Assembly: GCA_022414725.1 (NCBI GenBank)
Contig: CM039467.1
Location: 7,260,357-7,324,356, forward strand
DNA: 64,000 nt
Origin: Microglena sp. YARC
Lineage: Eukaryota; Chlorophyta; Chlorophyceae; Chlamydomonadales; Chlamydomonadaceae
Direction of reading: 5' to 3'
The notes under the pieces: generated by a model
Seen by the model: the letters and a program-made list of their open reading frames with translations, nothing else
Database searches by the model: none
What the model was told of the DNA's origin: nothing
Program-made: the position numbers and the translations under genes
Shown here: piece by piece, positions 53,359 to 63,104 of the stretch
How positions within the stretch are numbered: position 1 is the stretch's first letter
Layout: each line of letters starts with the position of its first letter

Positions 53359-53417
53359 GACTTCTTCCACGTCAACGTGTTTGATGACGGAGGTGTTTGC
53401 CTTAGCATACTCAATAG
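53359..53417 (+). CDS. UBC9: UBC9-like SUMO-conjugating enzyme, catalytic exon 5
   Basis: Acceptor catccccag is followed by DFFHVNVFDDGGVCLSILN, then AG and donor GTGTTT (59 bases). It aligns without gaps to human LFHPNVYPSGTVCLSIL. The catalytic Cys is at the position of human Cys93 (residue 94 here) and the oxyanion Asn of the HPN motif is kept, but the Pro is Val (HVN). The exon leaves in phase 2. Its 3' half and donor are copied many times in the following intron. Confidence 0.85.
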
Positions 53418-54535
53418 GTGTTTAGTGGTAGTGTGTGTGCATGGATGACGGAGGTGTTTCCTTAGCATACTCAAGCTATGCATTGAGTGACATACATTTT
53501 TCTCCTTCTATCTATGTTGTGATTGTGATGTATGACGAGGTGTTTTCCTTAGCATATTCAAGCTATGTTTTGTGACAGACACTATACCCTTCTTCTATTG
53601 TATCATTTGTATTTTATATGTAGCCAAGTGTTTGCCTTATTGCACCCACTAAGTATGCGTTAGTAATCATTTGTATACATGGGATGACGAGCTTTTGCCT
53701 TCGCATACTCAAGCGATTGCGCTTATGATTAGGCTCTAACCTTTTACTTCTATGTGTGATTCATGTGTGATTTACATGGATCGATAGCTGTTTTGCCTTC
53801 GCATACTCAAGCTATGCGCTTAGACAGACATTTGAACTTCCTTCTATTCAGTTGGTAGTTGTGCATTGTGCATGACAGCATAGTGTTTGCCTTCACGTAC
53901 TCAAGCTATGGGTTAGTGATATAAATGATACCCTCCTTCTATTCAGTGTATTTGATTGTGCATGACAGCATAGGTATTGCCTTAGCATACTCACGAATTT
54001 GTTTATATCATTTTGATTGTACATGGATGACTAAGGTGTTTGCCTGATTAGCATAATCAAAGTATGTGTTTATGTGACACCACTACACCCTTCCTCTAAT
54101 TGTGATCATTGTTTTTTCCCAGCCTGATTACATAATCAAAGTATGGTTTAGTGACACCACTACTCCCTTCCTCAATTTGATCATGTGTTTTTGTTCCCAG
54201 CCTGATTAGCATAATCAAAGTAAGTGTTTAGTGACAGCCACTACACCCTTCTTCTAATTGTGATCATGTGTTTTTGTACATGGATGACAAAGGTGTTTGC
54301 CTTATCGATCATTACTCAAAGCTATGTGTTTAGTAATCATTTGTGATGTACATGATGCCCAAGTGCTTGCCTTATCAGCATACTCAAGCTATGTGTTTAG
54401 TAATCATTGTGATTGTACATGATCCCAAGTGCTTGCCTTATCAGCATACTCAAGCAATGTGTTTAGTGATCATTCGTGATTGTACATTGACGACAGAGCT
54501 GTTTGCCATTTTTGCATATTCAAGCTATCCAGATT
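53418..54535 (+). repeat. Array of exon 5 end plus donor
   Basis: About 15 degenerate units of gatgacggaggtgtttgcct tagcatactcaagctatg then tgtttagtgacata. gatgac.gaggtgtttgccttagcatactcaa is the 3' half of exon 5. Copies differ by many single-base indels. Confidence 0.9.
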
Positions 54536-54950
54536 TGTTTCCGCTACATATAGCATCCTAGTTTTGACCCCGTTTTAGCGAAATTATCCTATAAAAAAGT
54601 AAAAAAAAAAAGTTTTTTTCTTTTTTTTGCCCCTTAAAAGCATAGAAAGCACCAAAACGTGTCACTGAGGAGGCTTAGAACCTTAAAGCTAGGAGAACCC
54701 CACTTCAGATTTGAAAAAAAATCACTGAGCTATGCGTTTAGTATATGTTTATTGTACATGGAGGACAATATCAAATGAATGATATGATAACTATTGTATC
54801 ATGTAATTCATACGTATTTAGTCGTTGTCATACGTAATGTATATATCATACTGACATATCAATGCATCATTCATATCGTATGATATAGTTCCTGGGTAAT
54901 ATTGGGGACCAGTACAATATTGACATCCCTAAGCGTGTTCAATTCACACG
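54535..54950 (+). repeat. Family E copy and AT-rich palindromic tract
   Basis: Family E at 54540-54720 (ctagttttgaccccgtttta, caccaaaacgtgtcactgag). Then MITE B-like bits (ggggaccagtacaatattga at 54902). Confidence 0.7.
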
Positions 54951-55099
54951 TGTATGATTAATTCCCCCCCCCACCCACCCACCCACCCACCCACCACACC
55001 CACCCACCCACAACCACATACCCCACCATCACACACACACACACCACACACACTTCACCGAGCATTCATTTCGTGCCTGCACCCCATCCCATTCTGCAG

Positions 55100-55179
55100 G
55101 AGTGATCCGAGCACTTGGGCAAACATACGCAGGCTGGGCCCCTCATTACCGTCAAACAGATTTGTTGTCTGTACAAGAG
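55100..55179 (+). CDS. UBC9: UBC9-like SUMO-conjugating enzyme, probable exon 6 (indels)
   Basis: The end of this exon reads, with one or two presumed missing bases, W-A-P-x then ITVKQILLSVQE, closely matching plant/human WRPAITVKQILVGIQ. It stops before GTGCGC at 55180, a donor like exon 4's. In the given sequence the frame breaks (attaccgtcaaacagatttg lacks a T). Nearby copies (55405, 55528, 55740) break at other points, and the 55740 copy stays open as PSITAKQVLLSV. The start is unclear: acceptor ctgcag gives 55100, cgcag gives 55133. The region shows many single-base indels that look like sequencing error. Confidence 0.55.
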
Positions 55180-55870
55180 GTGCGCCCTTACTGTCTAACA
55201 TGTTTTGTTGTTGTGGCAAGACTGGCCCTTAACAGCAGTAACAGAATAACAGATTGTGTTGTATGTGCAAGTGGACCCTCATTACCAGCAACGGATTTTT
55301 CGTCTTACAAGAGTGCAGCCTAACTGTGTAACAGATGTTTGTTTGTGCAAGACGTGGGCCCTAACAGTGTAACAGAATAACAGATTGTGTTGTATGTGCA
55401 AGTGGGACCCTCATTTACCAGCAAATGGATTTGTCGTCTGTACAAGAGGTGCAGCCTAACTGTGTAACAGATTGTGTTGTTTGTGCAAGACAGGCCTAAC
55501 AGTTAACAGATTGTTTGTATGTGCAATGGACCCCCATTACCAGCAAACGGATTGTTGTCTGTACAAGAGGTGCAGCCAACTGTGTAACATATGTTGTCTG
55601 CGTGGTGGTGGGCCTAATCTGTAATATATTGGTGCTGTCTGTGTGTGAACGTGGCCCTAAACTGTTTAAACAAATTGGGCTGTCCTGTGTTTGAGTGGGC
55701 CCTAACTCTAACGTATTTTGTTGTATGTGCAAGTGTGAGAAACCCTCCATTACCGCCAAACAGGTTTTGTTGTCTGTACTGTATGAGTGCGCCCAACTGT
55801 GAACATCTTGTGTCGTCTGTGTAACAGATGGCCTTAACTGTGTAACAGATTGTGTATGTGCAAGAGTAGC
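55180..55870 (+). repeat. Array of exon 6 end plus donor
   Basis: Four to five units with cattaccagcaaacggattt, gttgtctgtacaagaggtgc, agcctaactgtgtaacagat. Single-base indels are frequent. Confidence 0.85.
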
Positions 55871-55884
55871 TTAAACCGTGTAAC

Positions 55885-56110
55885 GGTTTGATTCGTTGGG
55901 CTCTGTGATCTGTGGTGTCCTGGAAATGTCTGTCAGGTCGGGCTGATTCTGTTGGGCTTGGTTGGAATCGGTTGATTCTGTTGGGGCTCTGTGATCTGTG
56001 TCCTGAAATGTCTGTCAGGTCGGGCTGATTCTGTTGGGCTCTTGGAATCGGTTATTCTGTTGGGCTCAGTATCTTGGTGTCTGGGAAAAGCCTCCTGGGT
56101 TTAAATATTA
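55885..56110 (+). repeat. ttgggctctgtgatctg array
   Basis: Three ~85-bp units with gttgggctctgtgatctgtg, gtcaggtcgggctgattctg. Confidence 0.8.
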
Positions 56111-56225
56111 TTGTTTCTGGGCTGTAGAATAGACCAACTAACCCCAGCTATCCTCAACTGTCACCAACCAATCCCAACTAACCGCCAGCAGGCCTTTTGT
56201 TTCAAATCCTGAAAGGATTTGTCTA

Positions 56226-56405
56226 GCTTTGTGTTATACGTAGACCCAGATCGCTAAAGAATGAAGAGTCGGGGTCGGCCCCCTTCGTTCGCTCTTGGCG
56301 TGCAAGCGTCGTCCGTTCAACCGCATGTGTAGCTTGTCACTTGAGTAGGAACCGCTCCCCACCGCGTACACGCGCTCCTTAACACCACGCCCCACCAGGC
56401 GTTAT
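56226..56405 (+). mobile_element. tRNA-derived SINE, copy 5, full of short deletions
   Basis: Same element as 1738, but with about a dozen single-base losses (gagtcggggtcggccccctt instead of gtcgggggttcgactccccc, gcgtgcaagcgtcgtccgtt and so on). The pattern is more like read error than natural decay. Confidence 0.78.
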
Positions 56406-56570
56406 CATTGGTTATAGGCCTCCTCCAGACAGCGTTTTGTCTTTGTATATTTGTTATAGCTTGTATAGCCTTTATAGCTTTTAGCCAGTAGGCAACAACA
56501 ACAGTGTACATTTTTAAAGCGATAATTTGCCGAAACGGGTCAAAACTAGAGTTTGCTATATAGCGAAATA
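56405..56570 (-). repeat. Dispersed repeat family E copy
   Basis: ggcctcctccagacagcgtt, ttatagcttgtatagccttt, ccgaaacgggtcaaaactag matches 3540-3725. Confidence 0.7.
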
Positions 56571-56574
56571 AAGA

Positions 56575-58093
56575 AGCCCCGACCTCCAGCTATCCTCAAC
56601 TGTCACCAACCAATCCCAACTAACCCCACTATCCTCAACTGTCACCAACCTATAAGCACTAACCCCAGCTATCCTCAACTTCCCAACCAATTCCAACTAA
56701 TTTCAGTATCCTCAACTGTAACCAACCAATTCCAACTAACCCGAGCTATCCTTCACTGCCACCAATCAATCCCAACTAACACCAACTTACCTCAACTGCC
56801 ACCAACCAATCTCGACTAACACCAACTTAACCCCCCTCCCAAAACTATACCTTGCCCAGCTGCTGCATGAAGCCGACTTTGTCACCAACCAATCCCAACT
56901 AACACCAACACCCCCGTTACCTTCCTTGCCCCTGCTCAGGAATCCAATTTCGCCACCAACCAATTCCAACTAACACCAACACCCCTTTAACGCTTTCTTG
57001 CCCGCTGCTGCCAACAACCCAATTTGCTACCAGCCATTCCAACTGCCACCAACCGATCCAACTAACCACCAACTGAACCCCCTCCCAACATGTCCTTGCC
57101 CACTGCTGCACGAATAGTATAACCCTAGATCCCTAAGCCACTAACACCAACACCCCCTCCCACCTTCCTTGCAGTGCCTGTACAAACCCAACTATTGCTA
57201 CCAGCAACCCCAACTCCACCAACCGATCCCAACTAACACACTGACCTTCCCAACACATTCTGCCCAGCTGTGCACGAAGTGTTAGTTAACCCCAAGCTAG
57301 CCCCAACTAACAACACTCCCCTCCCAACACTGTTCTTTCCCAGCTGCTGCACTACCAACTTCCACAACCAATTCAACTGCCCACCACCTTCCCACTGCAC
57401 AACCAAACCCCCTCCCAACACTGCTCCTTCCCACCTGCTGCACAACCAACTTTCCACCACCATCCAACTAACCCAACTGAACCCCCTCCCAACATGCCTT
57501 GCCCAGCTCGCACGAAGGTTAGGAAAACCTATCCCTAGACTGACTTACACAACACCCCCCTCCAACACTTTCCTTTCCTAGCTGCTGCACAAACCAACTT
57601 CACCAAACCAATTCCAACTCCACCATCCCAACTACCCACTGAACCCCTCCAAACACCTTCTTCCAGCTGCTGACAAATTTTAGGTATAACCCTAAATCCC
57701 TAAGGCCCAACTACACCAAGAACCCCCCTTAACACTATTCGCTTGCCCAGCTGCTCTAAGCCACCTTGTCACACCAATCCAACTAACCAACACCCCTTAA
57801 CATTTCCTTGCCCAGCTTGCTAGCGACTTCACCAACCATCCAACTAACACAACACCCCTTTACCTTTCCTGCCTAGCTGCTCATGAGCACTTTGTCACAC
57901 CATCCCACTCAACACCAACCCCTTAACACTTTCTGCCCACTCCGGCGGTCATCTCATGAGCCGACTTTGCCCAACCATCCAAACTAGCACCCAACACCCC
58001 TTAACATGTTCCTTTCCCAGTGCTGCACAAACCAACTTTGCCACCACCAATCCAACTAACACACACCCCCCATTCAACACTTTCCTTGCCCAG
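56575..58093 (+). repeat. Array of 3' splice site plus exon 7 start
   Basis: About 15 units combine ccaatcccaactaacaccaa, cacccccttaacactttcct, tgcccag and ctgctgcacaaaccaacttt. The last block is the first ~20 bases of exon 7 after its acceptor. Single-base indels abound. A displaced unit lies at 62695-62850. Confidence 0.88.
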
Positions 58094-58153
58094 TGCTGCA
58101 CAACCCACTTTGAGCATCGCGATCACGCCGCCTACAACCTTAAGAAAAAATGA
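58094..58153 (+). CDS. UBC9: UBC9-like SUMO-conjugating enzyme, probable terminal exon 7
   Basis: Acceptor ccttgcccag is followed by the LLH(K)P start seen in all array copies, then after one apparent deletion EHRDHAAYNLKKK and TGA at 58151-58153. It joins exon 6 (SVQE then LLHKP), matching human IQELLNEP. The predicted C-terminus is about 15-20 residues shorter than human UBC9 and lacks the last helix (VEYEKRVRAQ). Frame errors in this region may hide further residues. Confidence 0.55.
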   Translation, partial: CCTTHFEHRDHAAYNLKKK

Positions 58154-58184
58154 TTTCCACCTGCAAGCTTCCTTTTGCTTTCGT

Positions 58185-58345
58185 ACAGTCTAGCAGCTCC
58201 TGACCACCACTGATAATCCCACAAATTCCACAGTGCTATAAGCTGATTACGCCAGTTTCAGGTGCCACTAGGGCTTGACATTTGGCGAATAGCAGCCCAG
58301 AGAGCTACTAGAAGCTGTGCTCTAGTAAATGTTAACAAGGTGATT
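58185..58345. mobile_element. Foldback MITE family A, degraded
   Basis: ttttgctttcgtacagtcta gcagctcc and gcccagagagctactagaag ctgtgctc are the two arms, with deletions. Confidence 0.6.
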
Positions 58346-59225
58346 CCATATAACAAACGATTTGTTGGTTGACCAAGTCCTTTAGTTTTCTAGTTTCCAC
58401 TCATTTGTGAATGATTTGTTGTGTGACCCATTAATTAGTGTTTCTAGGTTTACTCCATGTTGCGAAAGAGTTGTCAAGTGCACTCTTTATTTCCTAGTCC
58501 ACTCCATTTGCAAACGAATGTCCAACCTTGACCAGTCATTTATGTTCTTGGTTTACTACTCCCATGTTGCGAATATTTGTTAGTTGCCCATGTTTTGTTC
58601 AGTTACCAAGTTATAAAGCGTTTCTAGGTTTACGCTCATTTCAGTTGTCAAGTTTACCCTCATCATGTAGTGTTTCCCAAACTCCAACAACCATCACTCT
58701 ACCCCTCCCCCCCTCATCATCCTAGCATACGCTGCAGTGCAGCATCTTATAATTTATATGTGATTGTCCCAACCAAACAACCCAAACAAACCAATTCACT
58801 CTACCTCTCCCTCCCTCATCTCGCCTAGCATACACTGCAGTGCAGCAACTTATATATTGTATATGTATGATTTCCCACCAAACAACCCAAACAACACCAA
58901 TTCACTTACCCTCCTCCTATAATCAGCATAGCATACACTGCAGTCAGCACTTATATATACTTTATTATGATTGTTCCCAACCAAACAACCCCAAACAACA
59001 CAAACAACCCAACAACGCCAAACAACCCAAACACCAAACAAACACAACCGCCCAACAACACAAACTACTCCCACAACACCCAAACATAACCAAACAACAC
59101 TAAAACACCAAACACACGAATTAACTCTACCCTCCCTCCTATCATAGCCTGCATACACTGCGGTACAGCACTTGCGATTGTTTTCTCCAACCCAAACAAC
59201 ACCAAACAACCCAATGCACTCCCTA
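58346..59225 (+). repeat. Two degenerate arrays
   Basis: 58346-58680 has gtttctaggtttactcc / gaatgatttgttg units. 58730-59225 has ~115-bp units of cctagcatacactgcagtgc agcaacttatata and ccaaacaacccaaacaacac. Confidence 0.82.
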
Positions 59226-59229
59226 CTCC

Positions 59230-61890
59230 TCGCAGCCCTTGACTTGCCTATCCTTTAAATTATCAATCATTTACTGAGAACCTTGATTGGGTTGCCTTGT
59301 TTTATTCTTATAGACCTTATATTTGTTGTCCTCATCTTTAATTATTCAATCATTACCTTGATACCTTAATTGTGTGCCTATGCTTTTAATTATTTATGAG
59401 ACCTTGTTGTTCTATGCTTTTAATATTTACATTATTTTCTGTTACTTGATTTGTTGCCTATCTTTAATTCTTTACTGAGACCTTGTTGTGCCTAGCTTTT
59501 AATTATTCAATCATTTACTGAGTTTACCCTTTTTTTCCTATGGCTTTTAATTGTTTATATTATTTATTGAGTACCCTTGACTTTGCCATCCTTTAAACAT
59601 TATCATCATTTACTGAGTAACCTTATTGTGTGCCTATCTTTTATATTAATGCATTTACTGAGGTAACCTGTGATGTTGCCTATGCTTTAATTATTCAATC
59701 ATTACTGAACCCATTGTTTTTGCCTATCTTTTAATAATTTCAATCAGTTTACTGAGTACCCTTGATTGCTGCCTATGCCTTTTAATTCTTACCGATACCC
59801 TTTGATTTTTGCCTAAGCTTAATATTTTATTATTCATGATACCTTATTGTCTGCTTTATTTATTTATCTATATTGATTAACCGTGATTTCCCATCTTTAA
59901 TATTTAATTAGTTTCTTGTAAACTATTGCCTCAGTGCCTATAATATTCTTATTTCCGGAGTAAACTTATTTGAGGCTACCTTAATGATTCAATCATTACT
60001 ATATCTATGTGTGCCTATGCTTTTAATCTTACCGATGTACCCTTGATGTTTGCCTATGCTTTTATTAGTTTATATTCTTGAGTACCTTGATGTGCCTATG
60101 CTTTAATTATCAATCATTTCTGGTACCCTTGATTGTTCCTATCTTTTAATTAGTTTTATATTCATTTGATACCCTTGAGGATGTTGCCTTCCTTTAATTA
60201 TTCCACATTACTAATTACCTTTGTGTGGCCTATGTTCTTTAATTATTTTATCTCATCATTGGTACTCCTTTGTGGCCTATGCTATTAATTAGTTTTAATT
60301 CTGGATACCCTTATGTGTGCCATCTTTTAATTTTTAGCGAAATGATTGTGTCCTCAGTTCTATACTTTAATATTTGCGAGAAACTTGATTGTTTGCTATA
60401 TTTGTAATATTTAAATTATTTCCCGAGAAACTTATTTGTGCCTATGTTTATTATTTAATATTTGCTGATTACCCTGATTGTGCATAATCCTTTTAATTAT
60501 AACTTACTGACTTACCCTTGTGTTTCCTCGGCTTTTAATATTTTATTATTTTTGGTAAACTTGTTGTTTGCCTCAGTTGCCTATACTTAATTATTGCTGA
60601 TAAACTTATTGGGTGTGCCTATCTTTTAATTATTAATATTGTTACCTTGATTGTTGCTATCCTTTAATATTTAATGACTACTGATACCCTTATTTTGCTT
60701 ATATTTTAATATTTTATTATTTACTGAGTAATTGATTGGTTGCATCTTTATTATTTACTGTAAAATTGTGTGCCCGGTTGCTATCCATTCAATTTTTATA
60801 TTACTGAGTAAACTTGATTGGTGTGACTATCTTTACATTTACTGGCAAGCTTTGAGGTTGACACCGTTATCTTTTATTTACTATTACTGAGCACTTGATG
60901 GGACTCATCCTTTTTTTATTAACTGAGCGAAACTTGATTGGACTTCCTTTCTATTTATTTTCTGAGACTGATATTTGCTATCCTTTTATTACTCATTTAC
61001 TAGGAATATTGTAAATCCCTTTATTACTATTCTGAGAAACTTGATGTCTATCCTTTTATTATTATTACTAGGAAATTGACTGTGGACTATCCTTTTATTA
61101 CTATTTATAGGAAACTTCATTAGTGAACATCCTTTTTATTACATTTTACAGAACTTATTGTGCATCCTTTTATTTTATAACTAGAACTGATTGTGAACTA
61201 TCCTTTTTTACTATTTCCATGAGACTTATATACTATCCTTTTATTACTATTACTGAAAAACTGATTGTGAACTATCGTTTTGTATCTATTTATGAGCAAA
61301 CTTGATTGTGTGCTATTCTTTATTATTATTTACTGAGAACTTGATGTAACTATCCTTTTATGACTATTTACTGAGGAAACTCGACTTGTGTTATACCCTT
61401 TTATATTTTATTATTTACTGAAGAAACTTGATTGTGTGCCTATCCTTTTATGACTATTTACCGAGAAACTTGATTGAGACTATCTTTTTATTATTTTATT
61501 TTTCTGTGTAAACTTGATTGTGTGCCTGTCCTTTTTATTATTTTATTATTTACTGAAGAAACTTGATTGTGTGCCTATCCTTTTTATTATTATTTACTGA
61601 AGAAACTTGATTGTGTGCCTATCCTTTTTATTATTTACTGAAGAAACTTATTGTGTCCTGTCCCTTTTATTATTATTATTATTTACTGAAAACTTATTGG
61701 GTTGGTTGCCTATCCTTTTTATATTTATATTTACTGAAGAAACTTATCTTTATGCCTATCTTTTATTATTTTGAATATTTTATTTATTACTGAAAAATAT
61801 TGTGTGCCTATCTAGCCTTTATTTTTCTTATTTTATACTAAGAAACTTGATCGTGCGATCCTTTTATTATTACTGAGTCAACTTGATTGT
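59230..61890 (+). repeat. AT-rich ~45-55 bp array, very noisy
   Basis: About 55 units of ttgattgtgtgcctatcctt ttaattattcaatcatttac tgagtaaac. Almost every unit carries different one-base deletions. The array begins about 1.1 kb past UBC9 exon 7. No coding sequence. Confidence 0.9.
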
Positions 61891-61989
61891 GTGCCGATCC
61901 ATGACGCTGCAATATGCAAAGCGATGAAAGCAGACAACAAGAGTACTTGAGAGACGAAAAACACGCCTAAAATATATCAAAGTCGTTCA

Positions 61990-62120
61990 GAATCTGCTCT
62001 CCTTCGAGGTCCGTTGCGTCGCAGGACGCAACGTGGGAGAGTCCTTGGCCAGAGAAGGTCGTTTGCGGTCGCAGGACGCAGCGTGTACGTTGATTGCGTC
62101 TCAGGCAGCAGAGTGGCATC
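61990..62120. repeat. Three units with gttgcgtcgcaggacgcaac palindrome
   Basis: The first unit is a perfect GTTGCGTC/GACGCAAC palindrome around gcag. The second (gcggtcgcaggacgcagcgt) and third (ttgcgtctcaggcagcag) are decayed. Confidence 0.75.
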
Positions 62121-62154
62121 CTCCTGAACAACCCTGCTGTATATATTTATCAGT

Positions 62155-62262
62155 CATGATATAGGTATCATATGGTCAGGGCAGTCTGAACTAGGCTAAA
62201 TTTAAACAAAATGTATGTACAATATCATAATGAAGCAGTTTGTATGATATTGAGTTCATTGA
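62155..62262. mobile_element. MITE family B, degraded copy
   Basis: ggtatcatatggtcagggca gtctgaactaggctaaattt and gcagtttgtatgatatt match the family B interior. Confidence 0.6.
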
Positions 62263-63100
62263 ACCCCGAGAATCTTGGTGATACAAGGAACTATTAAAAC
62301 TATTATCGTATGCGAATTGGATATGTCAGAGATAGAAACCATAGTTCAATGTACACTACTTATTAAACAATATATATATTAATAAATGCTTAGCAAGACT
62401 ACGTCTTCGACCAAAACTTGATGTCGAATCAGAAAGGTAACTCTCTTCTGGTAGAATTTGCATGCATGCGATATGTGTTGACGTAAAGATAGTCGAAGAT
62501 GAGATGCATTTAATATTCTAGAATGCTTAACCTGAGATAGAAAACATGCCTTTGACTACAAGGCAATAGAAACTGCAAGACCTTGACTGCCCTGACTGAC
62601 GAAAGCACAGAAATGCAGGCCTCGACTTATAAAACATACAACCTTGACTGACACAGCCGTTTTATCGCTTGAGGATAGAAACAAATTGTGACAATTCAAC
62701 TCCACCAAACCAGCCCAACTCACACCACTGAACCCCTGCCCAACCTCCTTCCAGCTCATGCACAAGTTATTGAAACCCTAAATCCAAGCCCAACTAACAC
62801 CAACATCCCCTTTGAACACTTTCCTTGCCCAGCTGCTGCATGAAGCCCGTTATACGCTGAGGATAGAAACATAATTGTTGACAATGAACATTGAACCTGA
62901 TCGTGGATTAAACTCAGTTTCCACCAGAGAACATTCCACCAGAGGAAGTCAATGACCAGCTTACACCAACTCAGTTTTTGTTAAAGTTCATGATCCTGAT
63001 CCCTCTGATGATGCAAACTTATTCAATATAAAAGAAATCACGTAATAATCGCACAATTAAATTATCTCCACTGGATATATTTAATAATATGTAGATAAGT
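62263..63100. other. AT-rich region, displaced array unit
   Basis: Mostly unique AT-rich sequence. 62695-62850 is a unit of the exon 7-start array (tttccttgcccagctgctgc atgaagcc) framed by two cgttttat/cgttatac-cgctgaggatagaaaca repeats. No gene was recognised. Confidence 0.6.
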
Positions 63101-63104
63101 TATC

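Noticed and set aside
52063..53370. Glycine/tryptophan-rich frames of 226-268 codons (minus)
   Set aside because: Pure translation of (CCCAA)n; a 5-base unit without stops is open in every frame.
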